From assembly GCF_003206695.1 (NCBI RefSeq), contig NZ_PZJN01000006.1:1-64000 (forward strand): a stretch of DNA of 64,000 bases, written 5' to 3'. The translations under genes were made by a program, and so were the position numbers. Shown piece after piece: positions 20,427-29,465 of this stretch. The notes below the pieces were generated by a model that was not told the origin of the DNA, did no database searches, and was given only the letters and a program-made list of their open reading frames with translations. Source of the stretch: Salinicola halophyticus (GTDB lineage: Bacteria; Pseudomonadota; Gammaproteobacteria; Pseudomonadales; Halomonadaceae). Every line of letters begins with the position of its first letter. Positions within the stretch are counted from its first letter, which is position 1.

Positions 20427-22151
20427 ATGAGCCAGGATTTTCCGGACGACAATTTCCCTGCCAATACGGATCACCGCCGTCGCCATTCCGCCAAGGTGGT
20501 CGATGGTCCCGGCAAGGCCGCCAGTCGCGCGATGCTGCGTGCGGTCGGCTTCACCGACGGGGATTTCAAGAAGCCGCAGGTGGGTATCGCTTCGACTTGG
20601 AGCCGGGTGACACCCTGCAATAGCCATATCAACGTGCTGGCGGAAGCGGCCAGTGAGGGCGCCGACGCCGCCGGCGGCAAGGGCGTGATCTTCAACACCA
20701 TCACCATCTCCGACGGGATCGCCAACGGCACCGAGGGCATGAAGTATTCGATGGCCTCGCGCGAGATCATCGCCGACTCCATCGAGGCCGTCTCCGGCTG
20801 CGAAGGCTTCGACGGCGTGGTCGCCATCGGCGGCTGCGACAAGAACATGCCGGGCTGCATGATCGGCCTGGCGCGCCTCGATCGTCCCAGCATCTTCGTC
20901 TACGGCGGTACCATCCAGCCCGGCGCCGGCCATACCGATATCGTTTCGGTGTTCGAGGCGATGGGGGCTTATTCCCAGGGCAACAAGTCGCTGATCGAGG
21001 TCAAGCAGATCGAGGAGACCGCGATTCCCGGGCCGGGTTCCTGCGGTGGCATGTATACCGCCAACACCATGGCCTCGGCGATCGAGGCGATGGGCATGAG
21101 TCTGCCCAACTCCTCGGCCCAGGAAGCGGTCTCGCAGACCAAGAACGACGACAGCCGCGCCGCTGGCGAAGCCGTACTCAAACTGCTGGAGCTGGACCTC
21201 AAGCCCTCCGACATCATGACCCGCAAGGCGTTCGAGAACGCCATCACCGTGGTCATCGCCCTCGGCGGCTCCACCAACGCGGTGCTGCATCTGCTGGCCA
21301 TCGCCAACACCATCGGCGTGGACTTGACGCTCGACGACTTCACCGAGATCGGCAAGCGCGTACCGGTACTGGCGGACGTGCGTCCCAGCGGCCACTACAT
21401 GATGAGCGAGCTGGTCGCGATCGGCGGTATTCAGCCGATGATGAAGATCCTGCTCGACGCAGGCCTGCTCCACGGCGACTGCGTCACTGTGACCGGCAAG
21501 ACGCTGGCCGAGAATCTGGCTGGCGTGAAGCCGTACCCGATGGATCAGGCGATCATCAAGCCGCTGGACAATCCGATCAAGACGAGCAGTCACCTGCGCA
21601 TTCTCTACGGCAACCTGGCACCGGAAGGCGCGGTGGCCAAGATCACCGGCAAGGAAGGCACGCGCTTTACCGGTCACGCGCGGGTGTTCAACTCCGAGGA
21701 AGAAGCGCAGGCGCGGATCAACGATCTCACCGTGGTCGCCGGCGACGTCGTCGTCATCCGCTACGAAGGGCCCAAGGGCGGGCCGGGCATGCGCGAGATG
21801 CTGACGCCGACCTCTGCGATCACCGGGCGCGGCCTGGGCGACAAGGTGGCGCTGATCACCGACGGGCGCTTCTCCGGCGGTAGCCACGGCTTCGTGGTCG
21901 GCCACATCACGCCGGAAGCCTTCGTCGGCGGCCCTATCGGTCTGATTGAGGATGGTGACGAGATCACCATCGACGCCGAAAATGATGTGATGACGCTGCA
22001 TATCGACGACGCGGAAATGGAGCGTCGCCGTGCGGCCTGGAAGCGCCCGGCGCCGCGCTATACCCGCGGTACCCTGGCCAAGTACGCCAAGACGGTCAGT
22101 TCCGCTTCCCTGGGCGCGGTCACCGACCTGCCCAAAGCGCTGGAAGACTGA
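20427..22151 (+). CDS. ilvD: Dihydroxy-acid dehydratase
   Basis: This 574-residue Fe-S dehydratase performs the penultimate step of valine and isoleucine synthesis, 2,3-dihydroxy acids to 2-keto acids. Cluster cysteines are present in VTPCNSHIN (C64), [10 protein letters not shown] (C137) and [15 protein letters not shown]. The start ATG 20427 is preceded by ACAGGAG. The protein is of the shorter bacterial class (about 560-575 residues). No other ilv gene is adjacent. A strong intrinsic terminator follows at 22241-22272, so the gene is probably monocistronic. Confidence 0.96.
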   Translation: MSQDFPDDNFPANTDHRRRHSAKVVDGPGKAASRAMLRAVGFTDGDFKKPQVGIASTWSRVTPCNSHINVLAEAASEGADAAGGKGVIFNTITISDGIANGTEGMKYSMASREIIADSIEAVSGCEGFDGVVAIGGCDKNMPGCMIGLARLDRPSIFVYGGTIQPGAGHTDIVSVFEAMGAYSQGNKSLIEVKQIEETAIPGPGSCGGMYTANTMASAIEAMGMSLPNSSAQEAVSQTKNDDSRAAGEAVLKLLELDLKPSDIMTRKAFENAITVVIALGGSTNAVLHLLAIANTIGVDLTLDDFTEIGKRVPVLADVRPSGHYMMSELVAIGGIQPMMKILLDAGLLHGDCVTVTGKTLAENLAGVKPYPMDQAIIKPLDNPIKTSSHLRILYGNLAPEGAVAKITGKEGTRFTGHARVFNSEEEAQARINDLTVVAGDVVVIRYEGPKGGPGMREMLTPTSAITGRGLGDKVALITDGRFSGGSHGFVVGHITPEAFVGGPIGLIEDGDEITIDAENDVMTLHIDDAEMERRRAAWKRPAPRYTRGTLAKYAKTVSSASLGAVTDLPKALED

Positions 22152-22240
22152 TTCGACGCTGGAGGAGTGATCGACTGGTGATCGACGCCGAATGATCGAA
22201 TCGTCGGTCGCTGTCAGTCACGGCGATTGAGCCCAGCGAA

Positions 22241-22272
22241 CGCCTCGAGGCCAACACCTCGGGGCGTTTTTT
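22241..22272 (+). terminator. Intrinsic terminator of ilvD
   Basis: A 10-bp stem (CGCCTCGAGG with CCTCGGGGCG, one G-T wobble), 6-nt loop, is followed by six T residues. It lies 90 bp after the ilvD stop. Confidence 0.85.
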
Positions 22273-22487
22273 ATGGCATGCAGATCTCCTTCGCGGCAAA
22301 CCTGAGCTCGATTCATGATCAAGCTGCATAACTTTCATGGGCTACCGGCTCCGGAGGGGGAATGCCTTGGGTATCCTTGGCGGCACCGTTTTCTGCCGGC
22401 TCGCCGCAGCCGGATCAGACCATTGCGCCGGCAAACGCGCTGGCGAACGCACCAATCACCGCCCATCCGATTCACCGAGGAAACACC

Positions 22488-23669
22488 ATGAAGACCAGTC
22501 GCGATCGCATCATCACCACCCATACCGGCAGCCTGCCGCGAACCCTCGAGCTGTCGAAGATGCTGGTCATGCGTGAGCAGGGCAAGACGGTCGACACCGC
22601 GGTATTCGATCGCGAGGTCGCCGACTGTCTGAATGGCGTCATCGCCGCGCAGCTGGACGCCGGGCTCGACAGCATTAACAACGGCGAAGCGCCGCGGGTG
22701 GGGTTCTCGACCTACGTCACCGAGCGCATGACCGGCTTCGGTGGCGAAGGACGGCGCAAGCCGACGCTGGATATTCAGCGCTTCCCCGGCTATGCCGCAC
22801 ACATGGCGCGCCAGATCGGTGTTTCCGAGGATCTGGCCAAGGTCTGGAACACGCCGCTGGCCCAGCGTGCGGTGCAGTACGATCCGACCCTTTCGGGGGT
22901 GAAGGCCGAGCTCGCGTCTTTTTCCACGGCGCTCGCCCAGGGACGGGCACCGCTGGAGACCTTCATGACGGCGGCTTCTCCCGGCGTCGTGACCACCACC
23001 ATGCTGCGGGCCGAGAACAATCCCGATTACCCGACCGACCGCGACTACGTGCTGGCCGTGGCGCGGGAGATGAAGCAGGAGTACGAAGCGATCGTGGCGG
23101 CCGGCCATATCCTCCAGCTCGACGCGCCGGATCTGGCCATGGAGCGAGTCATCATGTTCGGCGACGCCGACCTCGGCACGTTTCTCGAACGGGTCGAGCT
23201 GCATGTCGAGGCGATCAATCTGGCACTCGAGAACATACCGGCTGACAAGGTGCGTCTGCACGTCTGCTGGGGCAACTGGCAGGGCCCGCATCAGGACGAC
23301 GTGCCCGTGGCCGATCTGCTGCCGATCCTCTACCGCGCCAAGGTCGGTGCGTTGAGCATTCCGCTGGGCAATCCGCGTCACGAGCACGAGACCGTCTCGT
23401 TCAAGACGCATCCGTTGCCGGATCACATGCTGCTGATACCCGGCGTGATCGACGTCACCACCAACTATCTGGAACACCCCGAAGTCGTCGCCAACCGAAT
23501 CTGCGCCTCGGTCGATGCCATCGGTGATCGCGAGCGTGTCATCGCGGGCACCGACTGTGGCTTCGGCACCTTCGCCAGCTACGAGTTCGTCGCCCAGGAC
23601 GTCGCCTGGGCCAAGCTCAAGGCGCTGAGTGACGGTGCGGCCATTGCCAGCCGTCGGCTGTGGGGCTGA
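22488..23669 (+). CDS. Cobalamin-independent methionine synthase II-like (MetE C-terminal domain) protein
   Basis: This 393-residue protein corresponds to the stand-alone catalytic barrel of the MetE/UROD superfamily. The start THTGSLPRT, the APDLAMER segment, RLHVCWGNWQGPH (His and Cys zinc ligands) and GTDCGFG (second zinc Cys) are visible. Members transfer methyl or alkyl groups to or from thiols; many small ones are not true methionine synthases and their substrates are unknown. ATG 22488 follows GAGG; in-frame sequence upstream to 22362 looks non-coding. It stands alone between the ilvD terminator and a small secreted protein. Confidence 0.88.
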   Translation: MKTSRDRIITTHTGSLPRTLELSKMLVMREQGKTVDTAVFDREVADCLNGVIAAQLDAGLDSINNGEAPRVGFSTYVTERMTGFGGEGRRKPTLDIQRFPGYAAHMARQIGVSEDLAKVWNTPLAQRAVQYDPTLSGVKAELASFSTALAQGRAPLETFMTAASPGVVTTTMLRAENNPDYPTDRDYVLAVAREMKQEYEAIVAAGHILQLDAPDLAMERVIMFGDADLGTFLERVELHVEAINLALENIPADKVRLHVCWGNWQGPHQDDVPVADLLPILYRAKVGALSIPLGNPRHEHETVSFKTHPLPDHMLLIPGVIDVTTNYLEHPEVVANRICASVDAIGDRERVIAGTDCGFGTFASYEFVAQDVAWAKLKALSDGAAIASRRLWG

Positions 23670-23753
23670 GCGTTACGCCAAAGCGATTTTCGTGCAGTGA
23701 TCCAGCCCTCTCCTATACTGCGAGGGCAAATGGCACAACAGGGAGAGGTGCAA

Positions 23754-24203
23754 ATGTCGTCTAAATGGATAATGAATGCCGGTATGGGCCTGGCACTGAG
23801 CGTGATGCTGGCCTCCGGCGGAGCGATGGCTCAGGACAAGACCAGTGATGAACCGACCTTGGACAAGCAGTCCGGCGATCAGACCAACGCGCAGGAAAAT
23901 GCCCACGAGACAGACGTTCAGGAGAAGGGTGCTCCCAAACTGGCCAGAGAATGCCGGGATCTCGCTGTGCAGAAGGATGACGACGGCAAGGAGTTCGACG
24001 GCAATTCCATCTATGACTCCAACGCCAAGGATTACAAGGCCAGCGAATTGGAGAAGGGCGATACCTTCGAGTTGCTGGTCGATCTGCTCGGCGAGGGTAA
24101 CGCCAAGTACAACCTGACCTGCCAGGTCGATGCTCAGGGCAACTTGAGCTACGAGAGCATGGAAAAAACCTCCAAGGTCAAATCCAACCCGGGCGGCGCC
24201 TGA
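23754..24203 (+). CDS. Small secreted hydrophilic protein of unknown function
   Basis: This 149-residue protein has a clear signal peptide (MSSKWIMNAGMGLALSVMLASGGAMA, cleavage after residue 26). A highly charged, low-complexity segment rich in Asp, Glu, Gln and Asn (about 27-65) follows, then a compact domain with two cysteines (LARECRD and KYNLTCQ) that could form a disulfide. I do not recognise a family. Its acidic, Lys-poor mature part would suit a halophile periplasm. ATG 23754 follows GGGAGAGG. A strong terminator lies 37 bp downstream. Confidence 0.7.
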   Translation: MSSKWIMNAGMGLALSVMLASGGAMAQDKTSDEPTLDKQSGDQTNAQENAHETDVQEKGAPKLARECRDLAVQKDDDGKEFDGNSIYDSNAKDYKASELEKGDTFELLVDLLGEGNAKYNLTCQVDAQGNLSYESMEKTSKVKSNPGGA

Positions 24204-24240
24204 AGCCGAGTCTTGCATAAAGAAGACGCCCCTGTGAAAG

Positions 24241-24261
24241 CGGCCCCAATGGGGCCGTTTT
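24241..24261 (+). terminator. Intrinsic terminator
   Basis: CGGCCCC, loop AAT, GGGGCCG, then TTTT closes the small secreted protein gene that ends at 24203. Confidence 0.8.
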
Positions 24262-24313
24262 CCGTTGGGTTCGCGCCATCGACAGCCGGAAACGGTTCGG
24301 GAGCGTGCATGAC

Positions 24314-24808
24314 ATGACGGTACTTACGGAAACGTTCGAGATCGACGCCCCCGTCGGCGTCATCTCGGACACTCACGGCCTGCTGCGCGATGAGGCACTG
24401 GCGCTGCTGACGGGCTGCCCTTTGCTGATTCATCTCGGCGACGTCGGCGATCCCGCCATTCTCGAGCGTCTGTCCGAACTCGCTCCGGTGCTCGCCGTCA
24501 GAGGCAATATCGATCGCGAGGGCGAATGCGCGGCCTTGCCTTCGCATCGCCGGCTCGTGATCAACGGCAGAGCGCTGCAGCTGGTACACGACATCTCGGA
24601 TATCGATGCCGGGATGAACTGTGAGGCCATTCTCCATGGGCATTCACACAAGCCGCGTAACGAGTGGCGCGACACCGACGCCGGTCGGCAGCTGTGGTTC
24701 AATCCCGGCGCGGCGGGCAAGCGGCGCTTTCGCTTGCCGATCACGCTGGGCAAGTTATGGATCGATGCCGACGGTATCCGGAGCGCCGTCATTCATCTGC
24801 CGCTTTGA
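24314..24808 (+). CDS. Metallophosphoesterase, YfcE-like
   Basis: This 164-residue calcineurin-like phosphoesterase has all short-class motifs: DTHG (about residue 18), HLGDVGD, VRGNID, HGHSHKP and a final metal-coordinating region with NPGAAGKRR. The family uses two metal ions to hydrolyse phosphodiesters; the in vivo substrate is unknown. ATG 24314 is chosen because CGGGAG is 10 nt upstream; a GTG at 24305 is too close to that site. It converges on the PQQ sugar dehydrogenase gene. Confidence 0.92.
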   Translation: MTVLTETFEIDAPVGVISDTHGLLRDEALALLTGCPLLIHLGDVGDPAILERLSELAPVLAVRGNIDREGECAALPSHRRLVINGRALQLVHDISDIDAGMNCEAILHGHSHKPRNEWRDTDAGRQLWFNPGAAGKRRFRLPITLGKLWIDADGIRSAVIHLPL

Positions 24809-24829
24809 GCCGGGATCCTTCGCTTCACC

Positions 24830-26062
24830 TCACTCGTTCTCGGGTGTGATCCGGATCAGCGCACCGTCACGGGAATCGGTCAGCACCCACAGCGCACCGT
24901 CGGCACTCTCCGCCACGTCGCGGACCCGACCGAGAGACGATGCCAGGCGCTGCTCGCCGGTCACCCGTTCACCGTCGAGCGTCAGCCGGACCAGACCGCC
25001 GGGGGAGAGCGAGGCGATGATCAGATTGCCTTGCCAGTCGGGAAAGCGCTCTCCCCGATAAAAGGTCATGTCGCCCGGGGCGATGACCGGATCCCAGTAG
25101 TAGATCGGCTGCTCCATCCCTTCCTTGGCGGTCAGCCCATCGCCGATCGGTGCGCCGCTGTAATCCTCGCCATAGGTGATCACCGGCCAGCCGTAGTTCT
25201 TGCCGGCCTGGGGGACGTTGAGTTCGTCGCCTCCCTTGGGGCCATGTTCGATCGTCCACAGCTTGCCGCTGTTCGATTCCCACGCCGCCCCCTGAACGTT
25301 GCGATGACCGTAGGACCAGATCTCGGCCAGCCCGTCTCTTTCGACACCTGCATCGTGGCCACCGGCAAACGGGTTGTCATCGGGAATCGAACCGTCCGCG
25401 TCGATCCGCACCACCTTGCCCAGATGCGTATTTAGATCCTGGGCCAGTTGACGCGGCTCTGGCAAAGAGCGCTCTCCCAGCGTCACGTAGAGCCGGCCTT
25501 GGTCGTCCCATGCCAGGGCAGAGCCAAAATGCTTGGTGGAGTCCCACGCCGGGGTCTGACGAAAGATCACTTCGACATCGGTCAGCCGGCTGTGGTCCTG
25601 GCTGAGGACGCCGCGAGCGACGCTGGTGCCATTTTCGCCGTCGCCTCTGGGTTCGGCGTAGCTGAAGTAGATTCGACGGTTGCTGGCAAAGTCGGGGTCG
25701 AGGCTCACATCGAACAGACCGCCCTGTCCGCGGGTGTCGATCTCCGGCAGGCCCTCGATGGGCGGAGAAAGCGTACCGGCCTGCAGGTCGACGGCGCGCA
25801 GGCGCCCGGCTCGTTCGGTCACCAGCGCCATGTCGTTGTCGACAAAGGCCAGCCCCCAAGGATGCTCGAGGCCCTTGGCGATCGTCTTCACCGACAGGTC
25901 GATATCGTCCTCGAGTGCGGGAGCGCGAGTCTGTCCGTCGAACGCCGGAGTTTGATCCGGTGCATTGGGCGGGCCGCTCTGGACCGGCGCCTGGGCGAAC
26001 GATTCGCCACTCAGCGATAACAGCAAGGCAGCACTGGATGAGGTCAGGAGGTTACGTAGCAT
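24830..26062 (-). CDS. PQQ-dependent soluble aldose sugar dehydrogenase
   Basis: This 410-residue periplasmic six-bladed beta-propeller enzyme is of the Asd/YliI type and oxidises aldoses using PQQ. A signal peptide (MLRNLLTSSSAALLLSLSGESFAQA) is followed by GLEHPWGLAFVDNDMALVTE, the family opening. SALAWDDQGRLYVTLGER, YGHRNVQGAAW and IEHGPKGGDELN with GKNYGWPV are hallmark PQQ/Ca-site segments. ATG 26062 gives the intact signal peptide. No pqq synthesis genes are in the window. The upstream AbrB-type gene is divergent. Confidence 0.93.
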   Translation of the reverse strand: MLRNLLTSSSAALLLSLSGESFAQAPVQSGPPNAPDQTPAFDGQTRAPALEDDIDLSVKTIAKGLEHPWGLAFVDNDMALVTERAGRLRAVDLQAGTLSPPIEGLPEIDTRGQGGLFDVSLDPDFASNRRIYFSYAEPRGDGENGTSVARGVLSQDHSRLTDVEVIFRQTPAWDSTKHFGSALAWDDQGRLYVTLGERSLPEPRQLAQDLNTHLGKVVRIDADGSIPDDNPFAGGHDAGVERDGLAEIWSYGHRNVQGAAWESNSGKLWTIEHGPKGGDELNVPQAGKNYGWPVITYGEDYSGAPIGDGLTAKEGMEQPIYYWDPVIAPGDMTFYRGERFPDWQGNLIIASLSPGGLVRLTLDGERVTGEQRLASSLGRVRDVAESADGALWVLTDSRDGALIRITPENE

Positions 26063-26297
26063 GTCGGTCTCCACGGGGTGGGGATGGCATCGCGTTGCTC
26101 TCTGACTGTAGCAGCCTTCCAAGGGAGCGACGTAACGGCGGCTGATCTTCGACGAGCCGGTATCGATAGCCCAATAATGGATGCGAGGATTGTCGACAAA
26201 CGCTGCCCGAATTCGTTCGAACTTGATACCATTAGCCTTTTACCGGAGTTCGACCTTGCCCGCTGATTCTCCTGCGCCTCGCTCGCATCCACCTCGC

Positions 26298-27356
26298 ATG
26301 TCTCCTCCGACGTGGGTCCGTTGGCTGTTGCTCGTCATCGGGTGTGTCATCGCCAACCGTCTGCTCAACGCGGTACACATGCCGGCTGGCGGATTCATCG
26401 GCCCCATGGCGGTGTCGATCACCTACGGCGTGATGATCGGCGGCCTGAAACTGCCGCGCATCGGCTTCAAGCTCAGCCAGGGCGTCATCGGCGTGTTGAT
26501 CGCGCAGACGCTGACGATGTCGGTGCTGTTCAAGATTCTCGATTCATGGCCGGTGATGCTGATCGCGACCGCCATCACGCTGCTGCTGAGCCTGATCGTG
26601 GGCATCGGGCTGGTGCGCTATGGCGGGTTGCCGGGCTCGACCGCTGCCTGGGGCACGACGCCTGGCGCGGCTGCCGCGATGGTGGCGATGGCGGAAGAGA
26701 GCGATGCGGATCCGCGGATCGTGGCGGCGATGCAGTACGTGCGAGTGGTCTGCGTCGTGCTGGTGGGAGCGCTGGTCAGCCACTATCTCGGGGTGACGGA
26801 TAACAGTGGTGGCGGCCATGCTGCCAATCTGCCGGCCAGCCTGGGGGCGTTGGGAAGCTTTGCGGCGACGCTCGGGGTCGTGGTCATCGGCGTGTGGGTC
26901 TTCGATCGGCGACTGCCGGCCGGTGCGTTGCTGGGCCCTGTCGTGTTGGGAAGCGTCCTACACCTGACCGGTGTGATCACCATCGTGCTGCCGCAGCCGC
27001 TGCTCGAGGTGGCGTATGGCATCATCGGCACCTATGTCGGCTTGCGCTTCGATCGCGAGACCGTGCACAACATCGCGCGCGCCCTCGGCAAGATGATCTT
27101 CGCCTCGCTGGTGCTGATCGCGCTGTGCGCGCTGTCAGCCTGGCTGATGACGCTATTGATGCACACCCAGTTCATTACCGCCTATCTGGGCACCAGCCCC
27201 GGCGGTCTCGACTCGATGACGATCATTGCCATCGATACCCATGCCGACGTGGGCCTGGTGGTGGCGTTGCAGACCCTGAGGTTATTTACCGTCGTTCTGG
27301 TCGGGCCGGGCATGGCGCGGCTGGTCGCCCGTTTTGCGCGGCCGTCACCGGCCTAG
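26298..27356 (+). CDS. AbrB-family membrane protein (putative ammonia monooxygenase / AbrB duplication family)
   Basis: This 352-residue, 9-10 helix integral membrane protein matches the AbrB-duplication family (often labelled AbrB family transcriptional regulator or ammonia monooxygenase, both misleading). Two homologous halves each carry the glycine-rich PGSTAAWGTTPGAAAAMVAMA or TSPGGLDSMTIIA element. Function is unknown; transport is likely. Starts at 26181 (ATG) and around 26256 (TTG) are also in frame; ATG 26298 just before the first helix fits family length. It is divergent from the PQQ dehydrogenase gene. Confidence 0.82.
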   Translation: MSPPTWVRWLLLVIGCVIANRLLNAVHMPAGGFIGPMAVSITYGVMIGGLKLPRIGFKLSQGVIGVLIAQTLTMSVLFKILDSWPVMLIATAITLLLSLIVGIGLVRYGGLPGSTAAWGTTPGAAAAMVAMAEESDADPRIVAAMQYVRVVCVVLVGALVSHYLGVTDNSGGGHAANLPASLGALGSFAATLGVVVIGVWVFDRRLPAGALLGPVVLGSVLHLTGVITIVLPQPLLEVAYGIIGTYVGLRFDRETVHNIARALGKMIFASLVLIALCALSAWLMTLLMHTQFITAYLGTSPGGLDSMTIIAIDTHADVGLVVALQTLRLFTVVLVGPGMARLVARFARPSPA

Positions 27357-27433
27357 ATCTGACGCCAGACTCGTTTCGGGCGCAGGCGCGCAGGCGCCGA
27401 CGTTGACTCGAAATCATGTCTTGAACGGGGGCT

Positions 27434-28006
27434 TCAGGTAAGGCTTTTCGGTTCCGGCCGCGGGGCCCATGGTGCTGCAGGCGCCACCTCGCTGTGCCGC
27501 AGCTGCCACTGCCAGCGCTTCTGGGCAGGCGGCGTCGGGGTATGGCTGCGGACTCGGCTGACCCAGGCCCGACGGGCTTCCCAGCGGATCAGATAGACGG
27601 TCTCGCCGTCGCGCAGGGGAGGGTTGGCCGGATCGATCAAGACGGCTTCGAACCAGCGCGAAAGATGGAATATCTGAAGTTTGCCACTGACCGGGTGCGC
27701 GGCTACCTGAACGGCCACCTCCGCGCCGCGGCCGCCGGGCGGCATCGAGGTGGCGAGCCAGGCCGGCAGACGCTGCTCAAGCACCATGGTGAAGACGGCC
27801 AATAGCGTGGCGAGCGTGACCGCCAGAGCAACGACCGTCGTGGTGATACCCGTCGCGGTAAACGGCCACTCGATCCACTGCGTCGACCAGATAACGAGGG
27901 TAGCGAGCACTAGGGTGCGGGAAAGATATCGATAGACCATGGCGAGCGAACACAGGCTCAGGCCCAGCGCTATCGCTTCCGGTGTTGGATTGAGCCATTG
28001 TTCCAT
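27434..28006 (-). CDS. Hypothetical inner-membrane protein
   Basis: This 190-residue protein has three hydrophobic segments in residues 8-78. A soluble domain follows of about 80 residues with a strand pattern (GKLQIFHLSRWFEAVLIDP, GETVYLIRWEARRAWVSRV) and a Pro-rich tail. I do not recognise the family; the layout of helices plus beta domain is superficially NfeD-like. ATG 28006 follows GCAGGGGG. It stands alone between the AbrB-type gene, which it converges with, and a 524-bp gap. Confidence 0.7.
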   Translation of the reverse strand: MEQWLNPTPEAIALGLSLCSLAMVYRYLSRTLVLATLVIWSTQWIEWPFTATGITTTVVALAVTLATLLAVFTMVLEQRLPAWLATSMPPGGRGAEVAVQVAAHPVSGKLQIFHLSRWFEAVLIDPANPPLRDGETVYLIRWEARRAWVSRVRSHTPTPPAQKRWQWQLRHSEVAPAAPWAPRPEPKSLT

Positions 28007-28373
28007 GAGTCCCCCTGCGACGTGACGCGATAGCCTCTGCGGGCAATTCGTCTTTTTATACGATGCCTTGAAAAGCGTCTTCTGTTGCCGACCGGCTGAG
28101 CGTTGCCTGCAGAATACGGATCGCCAGATCGGCTCTCCACCTCAGAACGGTAAACAATTGCTGTCTTACGTAGCGGTCGACAGAGACAGGTAGTGCGAAT
28201 TTTTGCCTCGTTCGGCGGTGTCTCCATCGCCGACGTTAACGTCGCTCTGTTCTTCGTTCTCGGGGCCGTCGGCATCAGAAAATGCCCGCGAGCCGCGCGG
28301 TTGGCACCGACATCGCCCTCTTCGAGGACGCGTTTACCACAATGTCGAAGACCTGTAGCGGCCCTGAAACGCA

Positions 28374-28399
28374 AAACCCCGATCCTGGGATCGGGGTTT
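28374..28399 (-). terminator. Intrinsic terminator of the leftward ABC/aotO cluster
   Basis: Perfect 12-bp arms AAACCCCGATCC and GGATCGGGGTTT are separated by TG. On the minus strand the stem ends in TTTT. It lies about 130 bp beyond the last gene of the leftward amino-acid transporter cluster. Confidence 0.75.
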
Positions 28400-28452
28400 C
28401 GAAACATCAGAACGACAGAACATCGAAGCTGTAAAACTTTGAAACTCCGAAA

Positions 28453-28484
28453 CCTCCAGGGCGAATGAAAGCGAACCCTGGAGG
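28453..28484. repeat. Inverted repeat (9-bp arms)
   Basis: CCTCCAGGG and CCCTGGAGG flank a 14-nt loop between the terminator and the binding-protein gene. A role in mRNA 3'-end stability is possible. Confidence 0.6.
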
Positions 28485-28530
28485 CGGTTACTGCCGGGTC
28501 TTGAAGCGCTTGCTCTCAAACCGGCAGCAT

Positions 28531-29301
28531 TTACTGCTGGGTCTTGAAGTACTTGTCGTAGATCTTGTCGTAGGTGCCGTTGTCCTTCAGCGTGGCCAGA
28601 GCATCGTCGAAACGCTGGGCGAGCTCCTTGTCGCGCGGACGGAAAGCCATCCCGAAACCTTCGCCGAAATATTTCTCCGGCTCGCTGATCATGTCGCCGA
28701 CGCTGACGTAGTCGCCGTCCTTGCTGTCCAGCAGCGTGGACTTGCCGACCGGGAAGTCGAGGAAGGCGATATCGACGCGTCCGGCGTCCATGTCCAGCAC
28801 CAGATCATCGGCAGTGGTGTAGCGGCTGATGTTGGCATCGTCGCCGTACATGTCGGTCACGTAGTTATCCTGCAGCGTGCCGCGCTGGACGCCGATGGTC
28901 TTGCCTTTCAACGTTTCGGGGTAGACCGAATCGATACCGCTGTCGGCGGCGGCGAACCATGCGGAGGGCGGCTTGATGTACGGATCGGAGAACAGCACCG
29001 TCTGGCGACGCTCGTCGTTGATCGTCATCGAGGACATGATGGCGTCGTACTTGCGGGCCAGCAGCCCCGGGATGATGCCGTCCCACGCTTGCACGACCCA
29101 CTCGCAATCGGCCTTGATCTGTTTGCACATGGCGTTGCCGAGTTCGATATCGAAACCGGTCAGCTCGCCATCCGGGGTGCGATATTCCATCGGCTCGTAA
29201 GGCACATCGACACCGATACGTAGCTGTTCGGTATCCTGAGCCTGGGCGACACCCGCGATCAGCGCGGCGCCGAGCAGGCTGGTAGTCAGCAGTTTTTTCA
29301 T
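28531..29301 (-). CDS. Amino-acid ABC transporter periplasmic binding protein (paralogue 2)
   Basis: This 256-residue family 3 solute-binding protein of the lysine/arginine/ornithine type carries a signal peptide (MKKLLTTSLLGAALIAGVAQA). LRIGVDVPYEPMEY, GFDIELGNAMCKQI, WDGIIPGLLARKYDAIMSSM and GVQRGT are family hallmarks and are shared with the second binding protein at 30673-31500. ATG 29301 follows AGAGAAG. It is last in the leftward cluster. Part of its C-terminal coding sequence is repeated just downstream. It probably gives the same permease a second specificity. Confidence 0.93.
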   Translation of the reverse strand: MKKLLTTSLLGAALIAGVAQAQDTEQLRIGVDVPYEPMEYRTPDGELTGFDIELGNAMCKQIKADCEWVVQAWDGIIPGLLARKYDAIMSSMTINDERRQTVLFSDPYIKPPSAWFAAADSGIDSVYPETLKGKTIGVQRGTLQDNYVTDMYGDDANISRYTTADDLVLDMDAGRVDIAFLDFPVGKSTLLDSKDGDYVSVGDMISEPEKYFGEGFGMAFRPRDKELAQRFDDALATLKDNGTYDKIYDKYFKTQQ

Positions 29302-29465
29302 GGATCGCTTCTCTGTTGGGATGCGTGTGTTGTTGTGGATTGCGACTTGGCCCCCGGTTCGTTCGCGGCTATCCCGATGGAGGAAGGCCCGCGATATCCA
29401 GTGGACGACAACCGCAGCATAACGAAAGCTTACACGGTTGAATATCATACTAGTCAACGCCTGAT

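Larger units (their letters stand above)
28007..28530. other. Intergenic region with stacked hairpins and a duplicated gene tail
   Basis: No full gene is supported in these 524 bp. From 28374 to 28525 it contains three successive inverted repeats, at 28374-28399, 28453-28484 and 28491-28525. It also carries an imperfect copy (about 28487-28513) of the last codons of the binding-protein gene that ends at 28531. The remainder, 28007-28370, is plain sequence containing the probable promoter of the leftward membrane protein. Confidence 0.6.

Noticed and set aside
20361-22001. 546-residue frame opposite ilvD
   Set aside because: Long antisense frames are common in GC-rich genes; no domain or ribosome-binding site, and ilvD is unmistakable.
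22488-23669. True MetE methionine synthase
   Set aside because: Only the C-terminal barrel is present (393 residues versus about 750) and no methionine genes are adjacent.
26298-27356. AbrB transcription regulator
   Set aside because: Nearly the whole protein is membrane-embedded; the AbrB name comes from an old family label, with no DNA-binding domain visible.
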